Assembly: GCA_910576935.1 (NCBI GenBank)
Contig: CAJTKG010000019.1
Span: forward strand, 1-53,830
DNA: 53,830 nt
Direction: 5' to 3'
From: an uncultured Muribaculaceae bacterium
GTDB lineage: Bacteria > Bacteroidota > Bacteroidia > Bacteroidales > Muribaculaceae
In this document: piece by piece, positions 15,981 to 25,800 of the stretch
How positions within the stretch are numbered: the first letter of the stretch is position 1
How the letters are laid out: every line of letters begins with the position of its first letter
The notes under the pieces: generated by a model
Seen by the model: the letters and a program-made list of their open reading frames with translations, nothing else
The model's database searches: none
Told to the model about the DNA's origin: nothing
Position numbers and translations under genes: made by a program

Positions 15981-17018
15981 TTAGAATTTTATATCACCGG
16001 GAGCGGTGAGAATATGGTATAAGAGGTCATGGAAGAGAGACTGATCGCCCTGACGTGAGCCGACACCTTTGCTCATGGCGTCAAAAGCGCGTATCGCCGC
16101 AATGATCTCTATGACCTGAAAGGCGTTATATCGCTGCATGGCCATACGAAAACGCTTGAGCTGAAACGGGCCGCGCAACTTCAATTCGTTCATCAACGCC
16201 CGGTCATCGTTACGGTCAGGAGTATAGAAGGCCAACAGCAGGTCGGCAAAAAACGAAAATATGGCAGCCGAAGTCACCACGAGAGGATTGTTCTTAGGAT
16301 TGGCCTTGAAATATTCGGCAATCCTGAATACTTTGAGCGCATCTTTGGCAGCCAATGCATCAACAAGTTCAAAGTTGTTGTAATCCTTGCTCATGCCGAT
16401 ATGCTTCTCAACATCCTCGGGAGTGACGGTAGCCCCCTTGCCAAGCGCGGTCGTCAATTTATCGATCTCATTATACAGCCGGCTGAGATCGGTGCCGACA
16501 TAATCGCGCAACATCTCAAGAACCTTGGGCTGCCACTTAAGTCCTTTGGCCTCGATAAAAGACGATATGACCGACAATGCGTTGTAATCGCTTATTTTCT
16601 TCGATTCAAACACAACGCCATTGGCCTTGACCGCAGCTATCAGGTCTTTGGCCTTGGCCACGGCGCCACGGCAGCAGATGACAAAGATCGTCGACCGCGA
16701 CGGATTGGCGGCATAGCGGTGGAGAGCATTGAGCTGGTCGGAACGTATGGCCTGGGCCTCTTTGAGTATGACAACCTGATAGTCTGACATCATCGGGAAA
16801 CGGCTGCATATATCCATCACTGCGCCCGGTTCGGTCTGCGGCGCATATAGCACATAACGATTAAACTCACGGTCTTCCTCTGGCAGAATATTTTCAAACT
16901 CCTTTACGAGCGCATCTATATAGTAACCTTCCTCGCCGTGAAGAAGATATACCGGAGCATATTGGCGCGCGGCCAACTGTCGCCTGAGAGAGTCAAATGT
17001 CACTGCCTGTTGTGCCAT
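15981..17018 (-). CDS. holA: DNA polymerase III delta subunit
   Basis: The 345-residue protein is the clamp-loader delta subunit, which opens the beta sliding clamp. It shows APVYLLHGEEGYYIDALV at the N terminus, matching the delta signature YLLxGEExxxI. It also has the family's alpha/beta core (RSTIFVICCRGA) and the helical lid region with DLSRLYNEIDKLTT. No functional Walker A is expected in delta, and none is seen. It is divergently placed against the HSDR_N-like gene at 17096, an arrangement I recall from other Bacteroidales genomes, and it leads the operon with the TPR gene. Confidence 0.92.
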   Translation of the reverse strand: MAQQAVTFDSLRRQLAARQYAPVYLLHGEEGYYIDALVKEFENILPEEDREFNRYVLYAPQTEPGAVMDICSRFPMMSDYQVVILKEAQAIRSDQLNALHRYAANPSRSTIFVICCRGAVAKAKDLIAAVKANGVVFESKKISDYNALSVISSFIEAKGLKWQPKVLEMLRDYVGTDLSRLYNEIDKLTTALGKGATVTPEDVEKHIGMSKDYNNFELVDALAAKDALKVFRIAEYFKANPKNNPLVVTSAAIFSFFADLLLAFYTPDRNDDRALMNELKLRGPFQLKRFRMAMQRYNAFQVIEIIAAIRAFDAMSKGVGSRQGDQSLFHDLLYHILTAPGDIKF

Positions 17019-17095
17019 AAATATTTTCGGTGCTCTGATGTCTGTCTGTCGATATTATGTCGTAAATTTACAAAAATTTCCTTATCCGTCACAGC

Positions 17096-17560
17096 ATGAG
17101 ACTCAATTTACCTGACTTCGACATAAAAATCACACGCGAGGCCGACAAAAGCGTCAAAGTATACGACTGTTTGCGAGGGAAATCTGTGGCATTAACACCC
17201 GAGGAATACGTCAGACAGCATTTCGTCAACTATCTTATAACCGTGAAAGGCTATCGGCAATCTCTTATGGCAAACGAAGTGAGCCTGCGCCTCAACGGCA
17301 CGGCGCGACGCTGTGACACCATAGTCTACACCCGTGATCTACGCCCGCTTGTCGTAATAGAATACAAAGCCCCCGATATCACCATCAACCAGAAAGTGTT
17401 CGACCAGATCGCTCGCTACAATTCAGTCATTCATGCGCCGTGGCTCATCGTCAGCAACGGCATCAGCCATTACTGCTGTCGCTACATCTCAGAAGCCGGC
17501 GAATACCGTTTTATGCGCGATATTCCTATGTGGGACGAACTGCTTCAGTCTCAGCAATAA
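17096..17560 (+). CDS. Stand-alone type I restriction HsdR N-terminal-like (HSDR_N_2) protein
   Basis: The 154-residue protein matches the small HSDR_N_2 family, whose fold is a PD-(D/E)XK nuclease. The catalytic triad appears intact: D74 in RRCDTIVY, and E89 and K91 in LVVIEYKAP. A helix with VRQHFVNYLI and the DQIARYNSVIHAPWLIVSNG segment complete the fold. No helicase, methylase or specificity subunit lies nearby, so this is not a restriction system. It is divergent from holA with a 77-bp shared spacer, and it converges with the barrel gene at 17574. Its cellular role is unknown; a nucleic-acid repair or quality-control nuclease is a guess. Confidence 0.8.
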   Translation: MRLNLPDFDIKITREADKSVKVYDCLRGKSVALTPEEYVRQHFVNYLITVKGYRQSLMANEVSLRLNGTARRCDTIVYTRDLRPLVVIEYKAPDITINQKVFDQIARYNSVIHAPWLIVSNGISHYCCRYISEAGEYRFMRDIPMWDELLQSQQ

Positions 17561-17573
17561 TCCGCTGCGACGA

Positions 17574-18194
17574 TTAGAAAAAATAAGCTACCCTGACGGC
17601 CCAGTGACGCTGACGCGCGCTGTAGTCATCAAGAAGTTTTGTCTTGAGCGAATAGGTCATACCCCATGTATACGAGGCCGTCACCTGCCATTTTTTAAAA
17701 ATCTCAGCACCGATGCCGGCTGTGAGACCGAGATCACCCCCTGCCCACTCTATCGCGTCGCATTTGCTATGACCGGCAAGTATCGAAAACTCGGGACCGC
17801 CGAAGATCAAGGGAGCAAGCGTATCCTCAAAACCGTTAAGGCGAGTCCACTTGAAGCGCAGATGCAACGGTATCGTGACGTTGTGGAGATAAAGCTTCTC
17901 ATTGCCATAGCCTTGCGACGCCCATATCTTTTTCTCACCGAGATTGACCTGACCTCCGAGCTGGTTATACATAAGGCCGAAGCTCAGTCCGAAGCCAATG
18001 CCTGGAAACATCAGTTCGCCTTCGACACCGGCTTGTGCGCCTACCAATGATGACACACCTACTAGATCCTGCTTGAAGACGAGGTCATTGATATTGACGC
18101 CAGCGACAACCGAACGGCGAAACTGGGCTTTAGACGCTATTGGCAGCAACACTGCCACCACAAGTATAATGGTTAAGACTAATTTGCGCTTCAT
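17574..18194 (-). CDS. Outer-membrane beta-barrel protein (PorT-like)
   Basis: The 206-residue protein has a signal peptide (MKRKLVLTIILVVAVLLPIASKAQ) and alternating amphipathic strands ending in a terminal aromatic (VRVAYFF), as in eight-stranded barrels. Strand-like segments such as GIGFGLSFGLMYNQLG and WQVTASYTWGMTYSL support the call. The pattern fits the outer membrane protein beta-barrel (PorT) family. The start was set at 18192-18194, where the signal peptide begins. A TACCTTTG box lies just upstream. No specific function can be assigned. Confidence 0.8.
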   Translation of the reverse strand: MKRKLVLTIILVVAVLLPIASKAQFRRSVVAGVNINDLVFKQDLVGVSSLVGAQAGVEGELMFPGIGFGLSFGLMYNQLGGQVNLGEKKIWASQGYGNEKLYLHNVTIPLHLRFKWTRLNGFEDTLAPLIFGGPEFSILAGHSKCDAIEWAGGDLGLTAGIGAEIFKKWQVTASYTWGMTYSLKTKLLDDYSARQRHWAVRVAYFF

Positions 18195-18218
18195 TTTAGT
18201 GATAGAATTATTCGACGG

Positions 18219-18226
18219 CAAAGGTA
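18219..18226 (-). promoter_or_regulatory. -7 box of the barrel gene promoter
   Basis: The minus strand reads TACCTTTG, an exact TAnnTTTG match, 25 bp ahead of the start codon at 18194. No -33 element is recognised. Confidence 0.5.
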
Positions 18227-18335
18227 TTTAAAAAAAACCAATATTCCGCACGATTAACGGTTTTTAGATAAAAAACATCTGCCCCTACACGGCTCAGGCT
18301 GCGAAATATTTTATTATTCCTGACGTTATATAAAC

Positions 18336-18926
18336 ATGACAGCAATAAATGATCTGCAACCCCTCGAGAGCCACCCGTGGCCACCTTTCATTCCCGACGG
18401 CGCAAAAATACTGATAATGGGCACATTCCCGCCACAACCAAAGCGATGGTCGATGGACTTCTACTACCCAAACCGCACGAATGACTTCTGGTTTATGATG
18501 GGGCTTATCTTCCTCGGCGACCGCTACGCGCTATATGACCGTGCGACTCGCCTGTTTGACATTGATGCAATAAAACGGCTTCTCACAGACAGAGGCATAG
18601 CTCTGAATGACACGGGCCGTAAAGTGCGTCGTCTAATGGGCAACGCCTCCGACAAATACCTCGAAATTGTCGAACCCGTACCGCTCTCTGATCTGCTACG
18701 CGAGATGCCCCGATGCCATACTATAGCCACGACAGGCGAGAAAGCGGCCGGAGTCATCGCATCGCTTACCGGCACCGAGATACCACGCATGGGTCACATG
18801 ATAACTTCTGCCGACGGACTCGACATCTGGCGAATGCCCTCGACAAGCCGTGCATATCCGCTTGCGCTTGAGAAAAAGGCCGAACACTACGAACGCATGT
18901 TTCGAAGTGCCGGCATCCTAAGATAA
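18336..18926 (+). CDS. Uracil-DNA glycosylase superfamily protein
   Basis: The 196-residue cytoplasmic protein shows the superfamily's first motif as ILIMGTFPPQPKRW, followed by MDFYYPNRTNDFW, which forms the base pocket. The block IALNDTGRKVRR has the role of motif II, and MPSTSRAYPL sits where the C-terminal leucine-loop motif (S/T-S-x-x) is expected. This matches the small MUG/UDG-like proteins common in Bacteroidota. It likely excises damaged or mismatched bases from DNA. The exact lesion is unknown, since the catalytic residue differs among subfamilies. Confidence 0.8.
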   Translation: MTAINDLQPLESHPWPPFIPDGAKILIMGTFPPQPKRWSMDFYYPNRTNDFWFMMGLIFLGDRYALYDRATRLFDIDAIKRLLTDRGIALNDTGRKVRRLMGNASDKYLEIVEPVPLSDLLREMPRCHTIATTGEKAAGVIASLTGTEIPRMGHMITSADGLDIWRMPSTSRAYPLALEKKAEHYERMFRSAGILR

Positions 18927-18946
18927 TCTCCCGTCCGGCAACAGAC

Positions 18947-18978
18947 AAAAAACCGCCGACATCCGCAGACGCCGACGG
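18947..18978 (-). terminator. Rho-independent terminator of the secreted protein gene at 19006
   Basis: Read on the minus strand, a 10-bp stem CCGUCGGCGU/AUGUCGGCGG has three G-U pairs and a 6-nt loop CUGCGG and is followed by TTTTTTG. On the plus strand the G-U pairs become mismatches, so it acts mainly leftward. Confidence 0.75.
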
Positions 18979-19005
18979 CTTTTCGCACATTAAACCAAAA
19001 TATTT

Positions 19006-20328
19006 TTACTTGACAATAATCTTTCTGACTTCCGGGCCTTGACGGCGGATATAAATGCCGGTGGCAGGATTAGCTACCCGCACGCCCTGAAGATTGAAAT
19101 ATTCGACAGGACCGTTGGCGTCTGCCTTGACACTGCCGACACCGGCCACATCGATATATTCACCGTAATCCGTGCGGCTTTCGGCAAAATACTCATCTTC
19201 GTCCATATCATAAACCATGACGGTCAAGCTGGTAGGATTGCCGTTGGCGTCATACTCATATTCATGTTTATATCCCATGACAAAGGGCATTTCTTCACCA
19301 TAGGTCTCCTCGATTGTGTCCTCGATCATATTGCCGTGCTCATCCATGATAACAGTCTCGACTGTTACGGTATAAGGTTCGGCGAGCAAGTTATATTCTT
19401 CATCAAGATATATATTCTCGGTGACCTTGAAACTTCCGTTTTCGTCGATTATCTCATAAATGATTTCCTGAGCGACTTCATCGGGATTGATCAATGTATT
19501 TTTAAAGACATAATCATTTTCACCCGAGTAGGTCACAATAATATGTCCGTCAAGTTCATCCGCATAATATATGTCGGCATACTTTACACGGTTGGCGCCC
19601 GAAAGCAGATCCATGATTTCATCGGTCATCTGGCCGTCGGTACGATCCCATTCGATATTCCTATACGACACATCATCATATAGATTCCAAATCGGAGTCG
19701 ACATGCTTTCGTTTGTATAATAGTAAAATTCGTCAGCTTTGCCGGTCTTGGCATCATAGTTCCAAACACTTTTGTAGGCGGGTGAAATTTTTCCCATCAA
19801 GGGCAATTCTTTTACAATCTCGATTATGTTGCCGTCGGCATTGCGGGTGATTTTGTTGTTCTCACAGAAATAGTTCTCAAACCATTCACCTTCAGACCGG
19901 TCATAGCCACGACGCTCTATATAGTAATCTTTGACAATCGGGTCGTATACATAAGTGCGTTTTGACACATAAGAAAGTTCACCACCCTCTTCTCCTTCCT
20001 GTTCAAGACGTTCAACTAACATATTGTCATCATTATATTTGTTTTCGATGACATTAATATAACCATCTTCGACAACTGTCGATTTTATGACGTTGCCACG
20101 GTTATCATACTCAAATACTTCTACAGCCATTTCAAGCCAATCGCCGTCTTCATATAAATATTGTGTAGCAGAAACCGGACGCCAAAGCCGCCCGGGTGCA
20201 GCCTTCTTTATCATAAGCGAATGATTGGCTTTTTTTACTATCTGTTGCTTGACAAAACGACCGGAGACAGCACCTGCTGCCGCAAGACTCACAAAAGCAC
20301 AAAGTGATAAAATGTAGAGTTTTTTCAT
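19006..20328 (-). CDS. Secreted YD-like repeat protein with type IX sorting-like C-terminal tail
   Basis: The 440-residue protein has a signal peptide (MKKLYILSLCAFVSLAAAGA). A series of beta-hairpin units with Y-D-x-x-G-N turns follows: FEYDNRGNV, NYDAKTGKA and YEYDANGNPTS. It resembles the loose YD/RHS-type beta repeats found in Bacteroidales surface proteins. The last 35 residues (VEYFNLQGVRV, then GIYIRRQG and KIIVK at the end) match the pattern of a type A type IX secretion C-terminal domain. It is predicted to be exported by the T9SS and attached to or released from the surface. The tail is nearly identical in pattern to that of the protein at 36887. No enzymatic motif is seen. Confidence 0.8.
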   Translation of the reverse strand: MKKLYILSLCAFVSLAAAGAVSGRFVKQQIVKKANHSLMIKKAAPGRLWRPVSATQYLYEDGDWLEMAVEVFEYDNRGNVIKSTVVEDGYINVIENKYNDDNMLVERLEQEGEEGGELSYVSKRTYVYDPIVKDYYIERRGYDRSEGEWFENYFCENNKITRNADGNIIEIVKELPLMGKISPAYKSVWNYDAKTGKADEFYYYTNESMSTPIWNLYDDVSYRNIEWDRTDGQMTDEIMDLLSGANRVKYADIYYADELDGHIIVTYSGENDYVFKNTLINPDEVAQEIIYEIIDENGSFKVTENIYLDEEYNLLAEPYTVTVETVIMDEHGNMIEDTIEETYGEEMPFVMGYKHEYEYDANGNPTSLTVMVYDMDEDEYFAESRTDYGEYIDVAGVGSVKADANGPVEYFNLQGVRVANPATGIYIRRQGPEVRKIIVK

Positions 20329-20373
20329 TCTTTAATTTTAAACAAATCTGTGGTTAATTATCTAATATCACTG

Positions 20374-20404
20374 CAAAAATATAACAATAAACATAAATTA
20401 CAAA
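20374..20404 (-). promoter_or_regulatory. Promoter of the secreted YD-like protein gene
   Basis: On the minus strand TTTG (20404-20401) is followed by 19 bp and TATTTTTG (20381-20374), a full Bacteroidota promoter. The box lies 46 bp upstream of the start codon. Confidence 0.75.
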
Positions 20405-20470
20405 ATTTTTACAACACTTTTTCGATTTTTAATACAAAAGTATCAAAGCCTATTTATCTGATATGATTAT

Positions 20471-20510
20471 ATAAAAAAGGAGAGCTGCCATTTTCAGACA
20501 GCTCTCCTTT
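20471..20510 (-). terminator. Terminator of rpoD
   Basis: A perfect 12-bp stem, AAAGGAGAGCTG (20476-20487) and CAGCTCTCCTTT (20499-20510), has an 11-nt loop. In the minus direction it is followed by a T-rich run (complement of ATAAAAAA). It sits 23 bp past the rpoD stop codon. Confidence 0.9.
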
Positions 20511-20532
20511 GTTCTGATATTTCTACGGTTTC

Positions 20533-21393
20533 CTATGATCCGAGATATGATTTTAAAAGACGACTCTTTTGTCCTTTAAGACGTCGTATGGCTTTTTCTT
20601 TAATCTGACGTACACGTTCGCGTGTCAGGTCGAATTTAGCGCCGATTTCCTCAAGGGTCATTTCCTGACAGCCGATTCCGAAGAACATCTTCAGTATCTC
20701 GCGCTCGCGCTCATGGAGCTGACGCAACGCTCGGTCGACCTCGTTTGAAAGCGACTCCTGGTTAAGAGTAGCGTCGGCCATTGGCGAATCGTCGTTTGTC
20801 AGCACATCAAGAAGGCTGTTGTCTTCACCTTCGACAAATGGAGCGTCGACAGAGATGTGACGTCCTGAAACTTTGAGGGTATCGGCAATTTTTTCTACAG
20901 GTACGTCAAGCGTTTCGGCAAGTTCCTCGGGTGAGGGACGACGCTCGTTCTCCTGCTCAAACTTCGAGAGAGCCTTACTTATCTTGTTGAGCGAACCAAC
21001 CTGATTAAGGGGCAGACGCACGATGCGCGACTGCTCGGCAAGAGCCTGAAGTATCGATTGGCGAATCCACCAGACGGCGTAGGATATGAATTTGAAGCCG
21101 CGTGTCTCGTCAAATTTGCGTGCAGCTTTGATCAGACCAAGATTACCTTCGTTAATAAGGTCGGGCAACGACAAACCCTGATTTTGATATTGTTTTGCCA
21201 CCGACACGACAAATCTGAGGTTCGCGCGGGTGAGTTTTTCGAGGGCTGCCTGATCGCCCTGACGTATACGCTGGGCGAGCTCCACTTCTTCCTCTACCGT
21301 GATAAGATCTTCACGACCGATTTCCTGAAGATACTTGTCAAGCGAGGCGCTCTCACGGTTAGTAATCGACTTTGTTATCTTTAGTTGCCTCAT
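20533..21393 (-). CDS. rpoD: Primary RNA polymerase sigma factor (sigma-70, Bacteroidota type)
   Basis: The 286-residue protein directs RNA polymerase to housekeeping promoters. Regions 1.2 (SLDKYLQEIG), 2 (RANLRFVVSVAKQYQ; then SYAVWWIRQSILQALAEQS, which melts and reads the -7 element), 3 (SLNKISKALSKFEQE), and 4 with the final helix-turn-helix (FDLTRERVRQIKEKAIRRLK) are all visible. Region 1.1 and the long non-conserved insert of proteobacterial RpoD are absent, as is usual for the Bacteroides primary sigma. It is probably the factor that reads the TAnnTTTG promoters listed here. It lies 165 bp downstream of the PP2C gene and has its own promoter box and terminator. Confidence 0.96.
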   Translation of the reverse strand: MRQLKITKSITNRESASLDKYLQEIGREDLITVEEEVELAQRIRQGDQAALEKLTRANLRFVVSVAKQYQNQGLSLPDLINEGNLGLIKAARKFDETRGFKFISYAVWWIRQSILQALAEQSRIVRLPLNQVGSLNKISKALSKFEQENERRPSPEELAETLDVPVEKIADTLKVSGRHISVDAPFVEGEDNSLLDVLTNDDSPMADATLNQESLSNEVDRALRQLHEREREILKMFFGIGCQEMTLEEIGAKFDLTRERVRQIKEKAIRRLKGQKSRLLKSYLGS

Positions 21394-21431
21394 GTTTTGC
21401 TATAAACGTTTATATTACTGCAATAATCATG

Positions 21432-21439
21432 CAAAGTTA
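21432..21439 (-). promoter_or_regulatory. -7 box of the rpoD promoter
   Basis: The minus strand reads TAACTTTG, an exact TAnnTTTG match, 39 bp upstream of the rpoD start codon. No -33 TTTG is present at the usual spacing. Confidence 0.6.
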
Positions 21440-21558
21440 CGTAATTTTATCCAATTCTCATCTATAATAACGCATTTTCACTGAAATTATTTATAAATAT
21501 ATCTTAATCAGACGTCTGCAAAAGAGAAATATACTTAACGAAGAGACTTTCAGCCGTG

Positions 21559-22311
21559 TCATTCGCAGTCAACGTCAACCGTGACAACGGTTACGTTATC
21601 CTCGCCACCTGCGCGGCATGCCGCCGCGACAATCTCTGATGCCGTTGTCGGTGATGACGAGATCGCGGCTATCTCATCTTCGTCGAGCATGTCGCCAAGA
21701 CCGTCGGAGCAGATTACATAACGGTCGCCTTGAGCAATGCGTGAGGTGACATCGGCAACGTCAATAAATGATTCAGACAAGCCTATGGCATTATAAATCA
21801 CATTCGACGGTTGCGACATGTCACCTGTGAGTTGCCGTAGCGAATGGTCGACAGTGAGTTGCTTGAGAAAACCGTCTCTAAGTCGATATACACGGCTGTC
21901 ACCGGCATTGACAAGCAGAACACGACCGTCAATAAAAATAAATCCGGTCAGAGTCGTACCCATCGAGACAAGACGTCTGTCGGCCACAGCTGACGCAGCC
22001 ATCTCAGCTGTAACGTCGGCGAGCCATTGCGTTTTTATTTTCATTATAACATCCGTTATCATCGTATTATCAGGCAACGCGACAACAAAAGCGTCGAGCG
22101 ATCTCAATGCCATCTCCGAAGCGATCTCTCCGCCATCATACCCACCCATACCATCAGCGACAACGGCACAAAAACGCGACTCCGGCGCCTGCGTCACAGG
22201 CGGCAGCTCATCGGCAACATCGCGGTAATACTCCCCGACGAGCAGGGCCATATCTTCATTGGTCTCTCTTAAGACTCCGGTCGACGAAGCCACGGTAAAA
22301 CGCAGTTTCAT
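21559..22311 (-). CDS. PP2C-family serine/threonine protein phosphatase
   Basis: This 250-residue cytoplasmic metallophosphatase has the standard PP2C motif series: TNEDM near residue 20, VADGMGGYDGG (51-61, ligands D53 and G54), MGTTLTG (117-123), NAGDSRVYRL (135-144), CSDGLGDM (201-208, D203) and GGEDNVTVV (235-243, D238). All metal-binding residues are present, so it should dephosphorylate Ser/Thr-phosphorylated proteins. Its start overlaps the stop of the FHA gene by 4 bp, implying translational coupling. No matching serine/threonine kinase gene lies in the window. It is the last gene of the CHAT-FHA-PP2C operon. Confidence 0.95.
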   Translation of the reverse strand: MKLRFTVASSTGVLRETNEDMALLVGEYYRDVADELPPVTQAPESRFCAVVADGMGGYDGGEIASEMALRSLDAFVVALPDNTMITDVIMKIKTQWLADVTAEMAASAVADRRLVSMGTTLTGFIFIDGRVLLVNAGDSRVYRLRDGFLKQLTVDHSLRQLTGDMSQPSNVIYNAIGLSESFIDVADVTSRIAQGDRYVICSDGLGDMLDEDEIAAISSSPTTASEIVAAACRAGGEDNVTVVTVDVDCE

Positions 22312-22850
22312 CTGACAATGAAATTATAGGTCTTCGCAATTTTGACGGCATCACCGACCGTAATCGGCACCGGCACACCGGGCAGACACTTGAAACCGTT
22401 GACGGTAGTGCCGTTGCGTGAGCCAAGGTCTGTTATATACCATTTGCCGGCCGTGAACGACAGTGACGCATGACGGCCGGAGATGTATATGAGCGAACCG
22501 AGCTGCGAAGTGTAATCGCCCGTCGTACGTCCGATGACAGCGCCGTCAGCCAAAGGCAACGATACAGCCGGGCTGTCGCAGACAAGTGTCGGCACGGCAA
22601 CAGGCGCATTATCGCCCGCGTTGGATTTAGATTTATCAAACGAGTCGGGATCTGACTTGACTGCATCGCCCTGATCGACTTCTCCAGCTCTAACAAGTTC
22701 GCCGCCACATGAGGCGCAACGCTTGCCGGCTCCTTTGCCGAATTTTTTACACTTGGGGCATATATACAACTCAGCGCCACACTGATCACAGTAGACGCTA
22801 TCGTTTTCGATCATGGCTTTGCAGTTATAACATGGTGTGAGGCTTGACAT
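22308..22850 (-). CDS. Zinc-ribbon and FHA domain protein
   Basis: The 180-residue soluble protein begins with two zinc ribbons formed by four CxxC pairs (C7/C10, C21/C24, C31/C34, C45/C48). A low-complexity charged linker (about 52-85) follows. The C-terminal FHA domain (about 88-180) has GR (107-108), SGRH (124-127) and SRNGT with a downstream NG (144-152), the residues that hold phosphothreonine. It should recognise a Thr-phosphorylated partner. The downstream phosphatase overlaps it by 4 bp and could erase that mark. It lies 20 bp after the large CHAT gene. The ribbons could bind nucleic acid or protein. Confidence 0.92.
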   Translation of the reverse strand: MSSLTPCYNCKAMIENDSVYCDQCGAELYICPKCKKFGKGAGKRCASCGGELVRAGEVDQGDAVKSDPDSFDKSKSNAGDNAPVAVPTLVCDSPAVSLPLADGAVIGRTTGDYTSQLGSLIYISGRHASLSFTAGKWYITDLGSRNGTTVNGFKCLPGVPVPITVGDAVKIAKTYNFIVR

Positions 22851-22870
22851 ATTATCTTGGTATTACGTTA

Positions 22871-25800
22871 TCAGTCAATTGCGTCGAGGAGTATGAATGC
22901 CGCCCAATAACGGGGATTCTCCCATCCGGGAGTCGAGCGCACGATCTGCTTGGCACTCTCGAGGGCACTGCGTTTGTCCGACGCGGCGATTCCGGCACGG
23001 GCATCGCCGAGCCAATGGCGATAAAATTCGGTGATAAGACTGCATGTTGCATCATCGTCGACTTTCCACAGCGACATCAGTATTGAGTTGACTCCGGCTT
23101 TTTTGAAACCACGCTGCAAACCGAAGACACCGTCGCCGGTAACCTCGCCGAGACCTGTCTCGCAGGCAGAGAGCACGGCGATATCGACTCCGCCGAGATC
23201 AAGACGCGCTATCTCGGCCGCCGTGAGTATGCCGTCATCGATGTCAGAAGGTATATCTTCGAGTTCAAGATAACGGTTGGCGGCTCCGGCCATGAGAAGC
23301 CCCGACCGTTCGAGGGCTATATCTTCGGCCGTAAGTGTCTCCGAACGCCATGAACGGTTATCGTCTGAAACAAAAAAGCCGTGGGTGCTTATATGAAAAA
23401 TATCGCCGAATTTACCCGACAAAGCCTTGATCGACGACTCTGTGCCTTCGGCGCCGGTTTTGAGCAAAGGAGTGCTCCCGGTAACTTTTTTATAGATATC
23501 AGAGACGCGCTCGACTTCAACCAGAGCGCCTTTCAGCTCAGGAATGGAGATATCGCCCTTGCGGCTTACGCGGGCGGCAAGTAGATTGTCGGCATTGAAA
23601 CCGCGATCGCGCAACTCGGGATAGTTGCCGGCGTCGGCAACCATGCTGTCGACACTCATGTCGTATTTCAGGCCGCCATAAATAGTGGCAGCTTTGTTTT
23701 TTCCTTTTTTGCGTTTTGACAATACAATCTCGCGCGTCGAACTGAGACGATAGAAATCAGGCTTCGACGGCAACACCGAGTCGCTGACCGGCAGCGACTC
23801 TATGGCTATAGAGCACAGCGGACCCTGAGGCGCGAAATAAACATCACTACACCCCGCTATATCATCGGCTATAGTCTTGAAGAACGCATCACCAAACCAA
23901 GTGTCAGTGTAGATATCCTCGTAATTGAGATCATCGCCGGCATCGCGTCGATAAACCTCACGCAACACAGGCTGCTGCATGTCTTTCGTCAGAATCAGCG
24001 CGAGACCTACATTTACACTGTCGTTCTCCTGATAATCGACAAACTCAATGGCGGCCGCGCCACGCGGGAGCGCCTTCCGCACCTGCTGCCACGTAGTGCG
24101 GGGCAGTCGCCAGTCGTTTCCTCCGACACCGCGTATGCCGTCGAGCATCCGGCGCTCGACATCAGCCACCTCGGCCGTGACGCGCTCGATGTCGGGCTTG
24201 TATACCTCAGCCTCTTTAGTCCCCGCCGCAGCCTCTGCCTGCGACGTGAGACGTTTAAGCAGATCTTTCTTGAACATCCATTGACCATAAAGATCGCGCA
24301 CGTCCTCGGGCGATTTTCTGATTATATCGGCTATCGACTTATCGGCATTAAACAGCAGACCGTTTGAGAAAAGCATGGCATCATAGAGCAGTCCGTTCAT
24401 CTCGGTGTCACGCAGCTGATTGTTTGTAACCATTGGCAACGTCGTGCGGTAAAACCCGAAGTTAGAGTTCCAGAAATCTGCACGCTGCGCAGCCGTCAGC
24501 GTCAGAATATTTTCAGAAATATAATCGCAACCGAGGTCATAGGCACTCTTGAAGTCTTTGATCGCTCCGGCATAATAGCCAAGTTTCAGTCTCGAATCTG
24601 CCGCATAAATAAGCGGAGCTATGACAGAAACCGAGTTCTTTCCGTTTATTTCGCGGGCGATCGCTGCGGCTTCTTCAGCATGCGTCAAAGCAGTGTCATA
24701 ATCGCCGAGTGCCGAATAGACCTGCGAAGACAATAAGCAATTATCATATGTCTTGACAGTCAGATACGCCATACTAATATATGTCCTGGCTGTAGTATAG
24801 TCACCTTCCAGATAATAATATTGAGCCCTCAGACGGTTGGGCAACGATCGGTCAAGATTGATAAAATTTTTGATTGAACCTATAATACGATCAGCATTGT
24901 CTATTGCTGCGAGGCATTCTTCTTTGTTACCGGCCTGGTATTTAGCCCAAAGACCGTTTATACTATTCATCATGACAACGACTTCGTTATCGCTATAGTG
25001 ATCAACCTGAAGTTGTTCGCTTTTTCTACGATATTCATCAACAAGCGAGTATCGGCCCATTTTTGAATAGAGCTCACCCAAAGCGGTGTAAGTCTGAATA
25101 AGCTGTGCCAGACCGCCATCATTCAATGCCATGCTACAATCAAGAGCCTTCGATAAAACTTTTTCGGCATCAGCAAGACGATTAAGTTTGATATATACCT
25201 GACCGGCTGTCACCAATGCAGCCGGAGCGACAAAACCACCGGCGCCCGCATCAATAGCTTCAAGTGACTGCACTACATATTTGAGCGCGTCATCAAGTTC
25301 CCATAAATTATTTTTTATTGTGGCAAGTGTGGCGTAGGCGTTGCATACATTCGACATGTCGGCATCTTTTATCTGAGCAGGGGTCTGCTTAAGGGTCTCA
25401 AGTATGGTTTCAACCGCATAACCATAATCGGTCGTACTCAAAATCTTGGCCCCCCAAATAAGATGTTGGAATCGTGAAGGGTCGTTGATGTCATATATTA
25501 TACGGGCTATATCAATAATCTCATGGCCGAGTTCTGCCTGATGATCAACTCGCGCCAGATCGCCGGACTGGTCGATAAAGATACAATTGAACAGCACTGA
25601 CTGGAGATGTTTCTTGGTATATTTGCCATACTCTGTGAGAGTTGAATGATAAAGAGCATCAAGTTCTTCCCGCGCTTCGGCTTTACGGTTTGTAAAGGTC
25701 AACAGCATCAGACGATTTGACATGGCGTCAAATGTATCATAATCGGGATATGTTTTGGCAAAATCAAGCAATTCCTCGTTAATAGCAAGAGCTTCGTCAA

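Noticed and set aside
17096..17560. Type I restriction system
   Set aside because: The protein is only the N-terminal nuclease-like part; no helicase, methylase or specificity subunit is near.
21559..22850. Type VI secretion phospho-regulation module (PP2C plus FHA)
   Set aside because: No kinase or secretion structural gene is present, and the partner is a CHAT protein.
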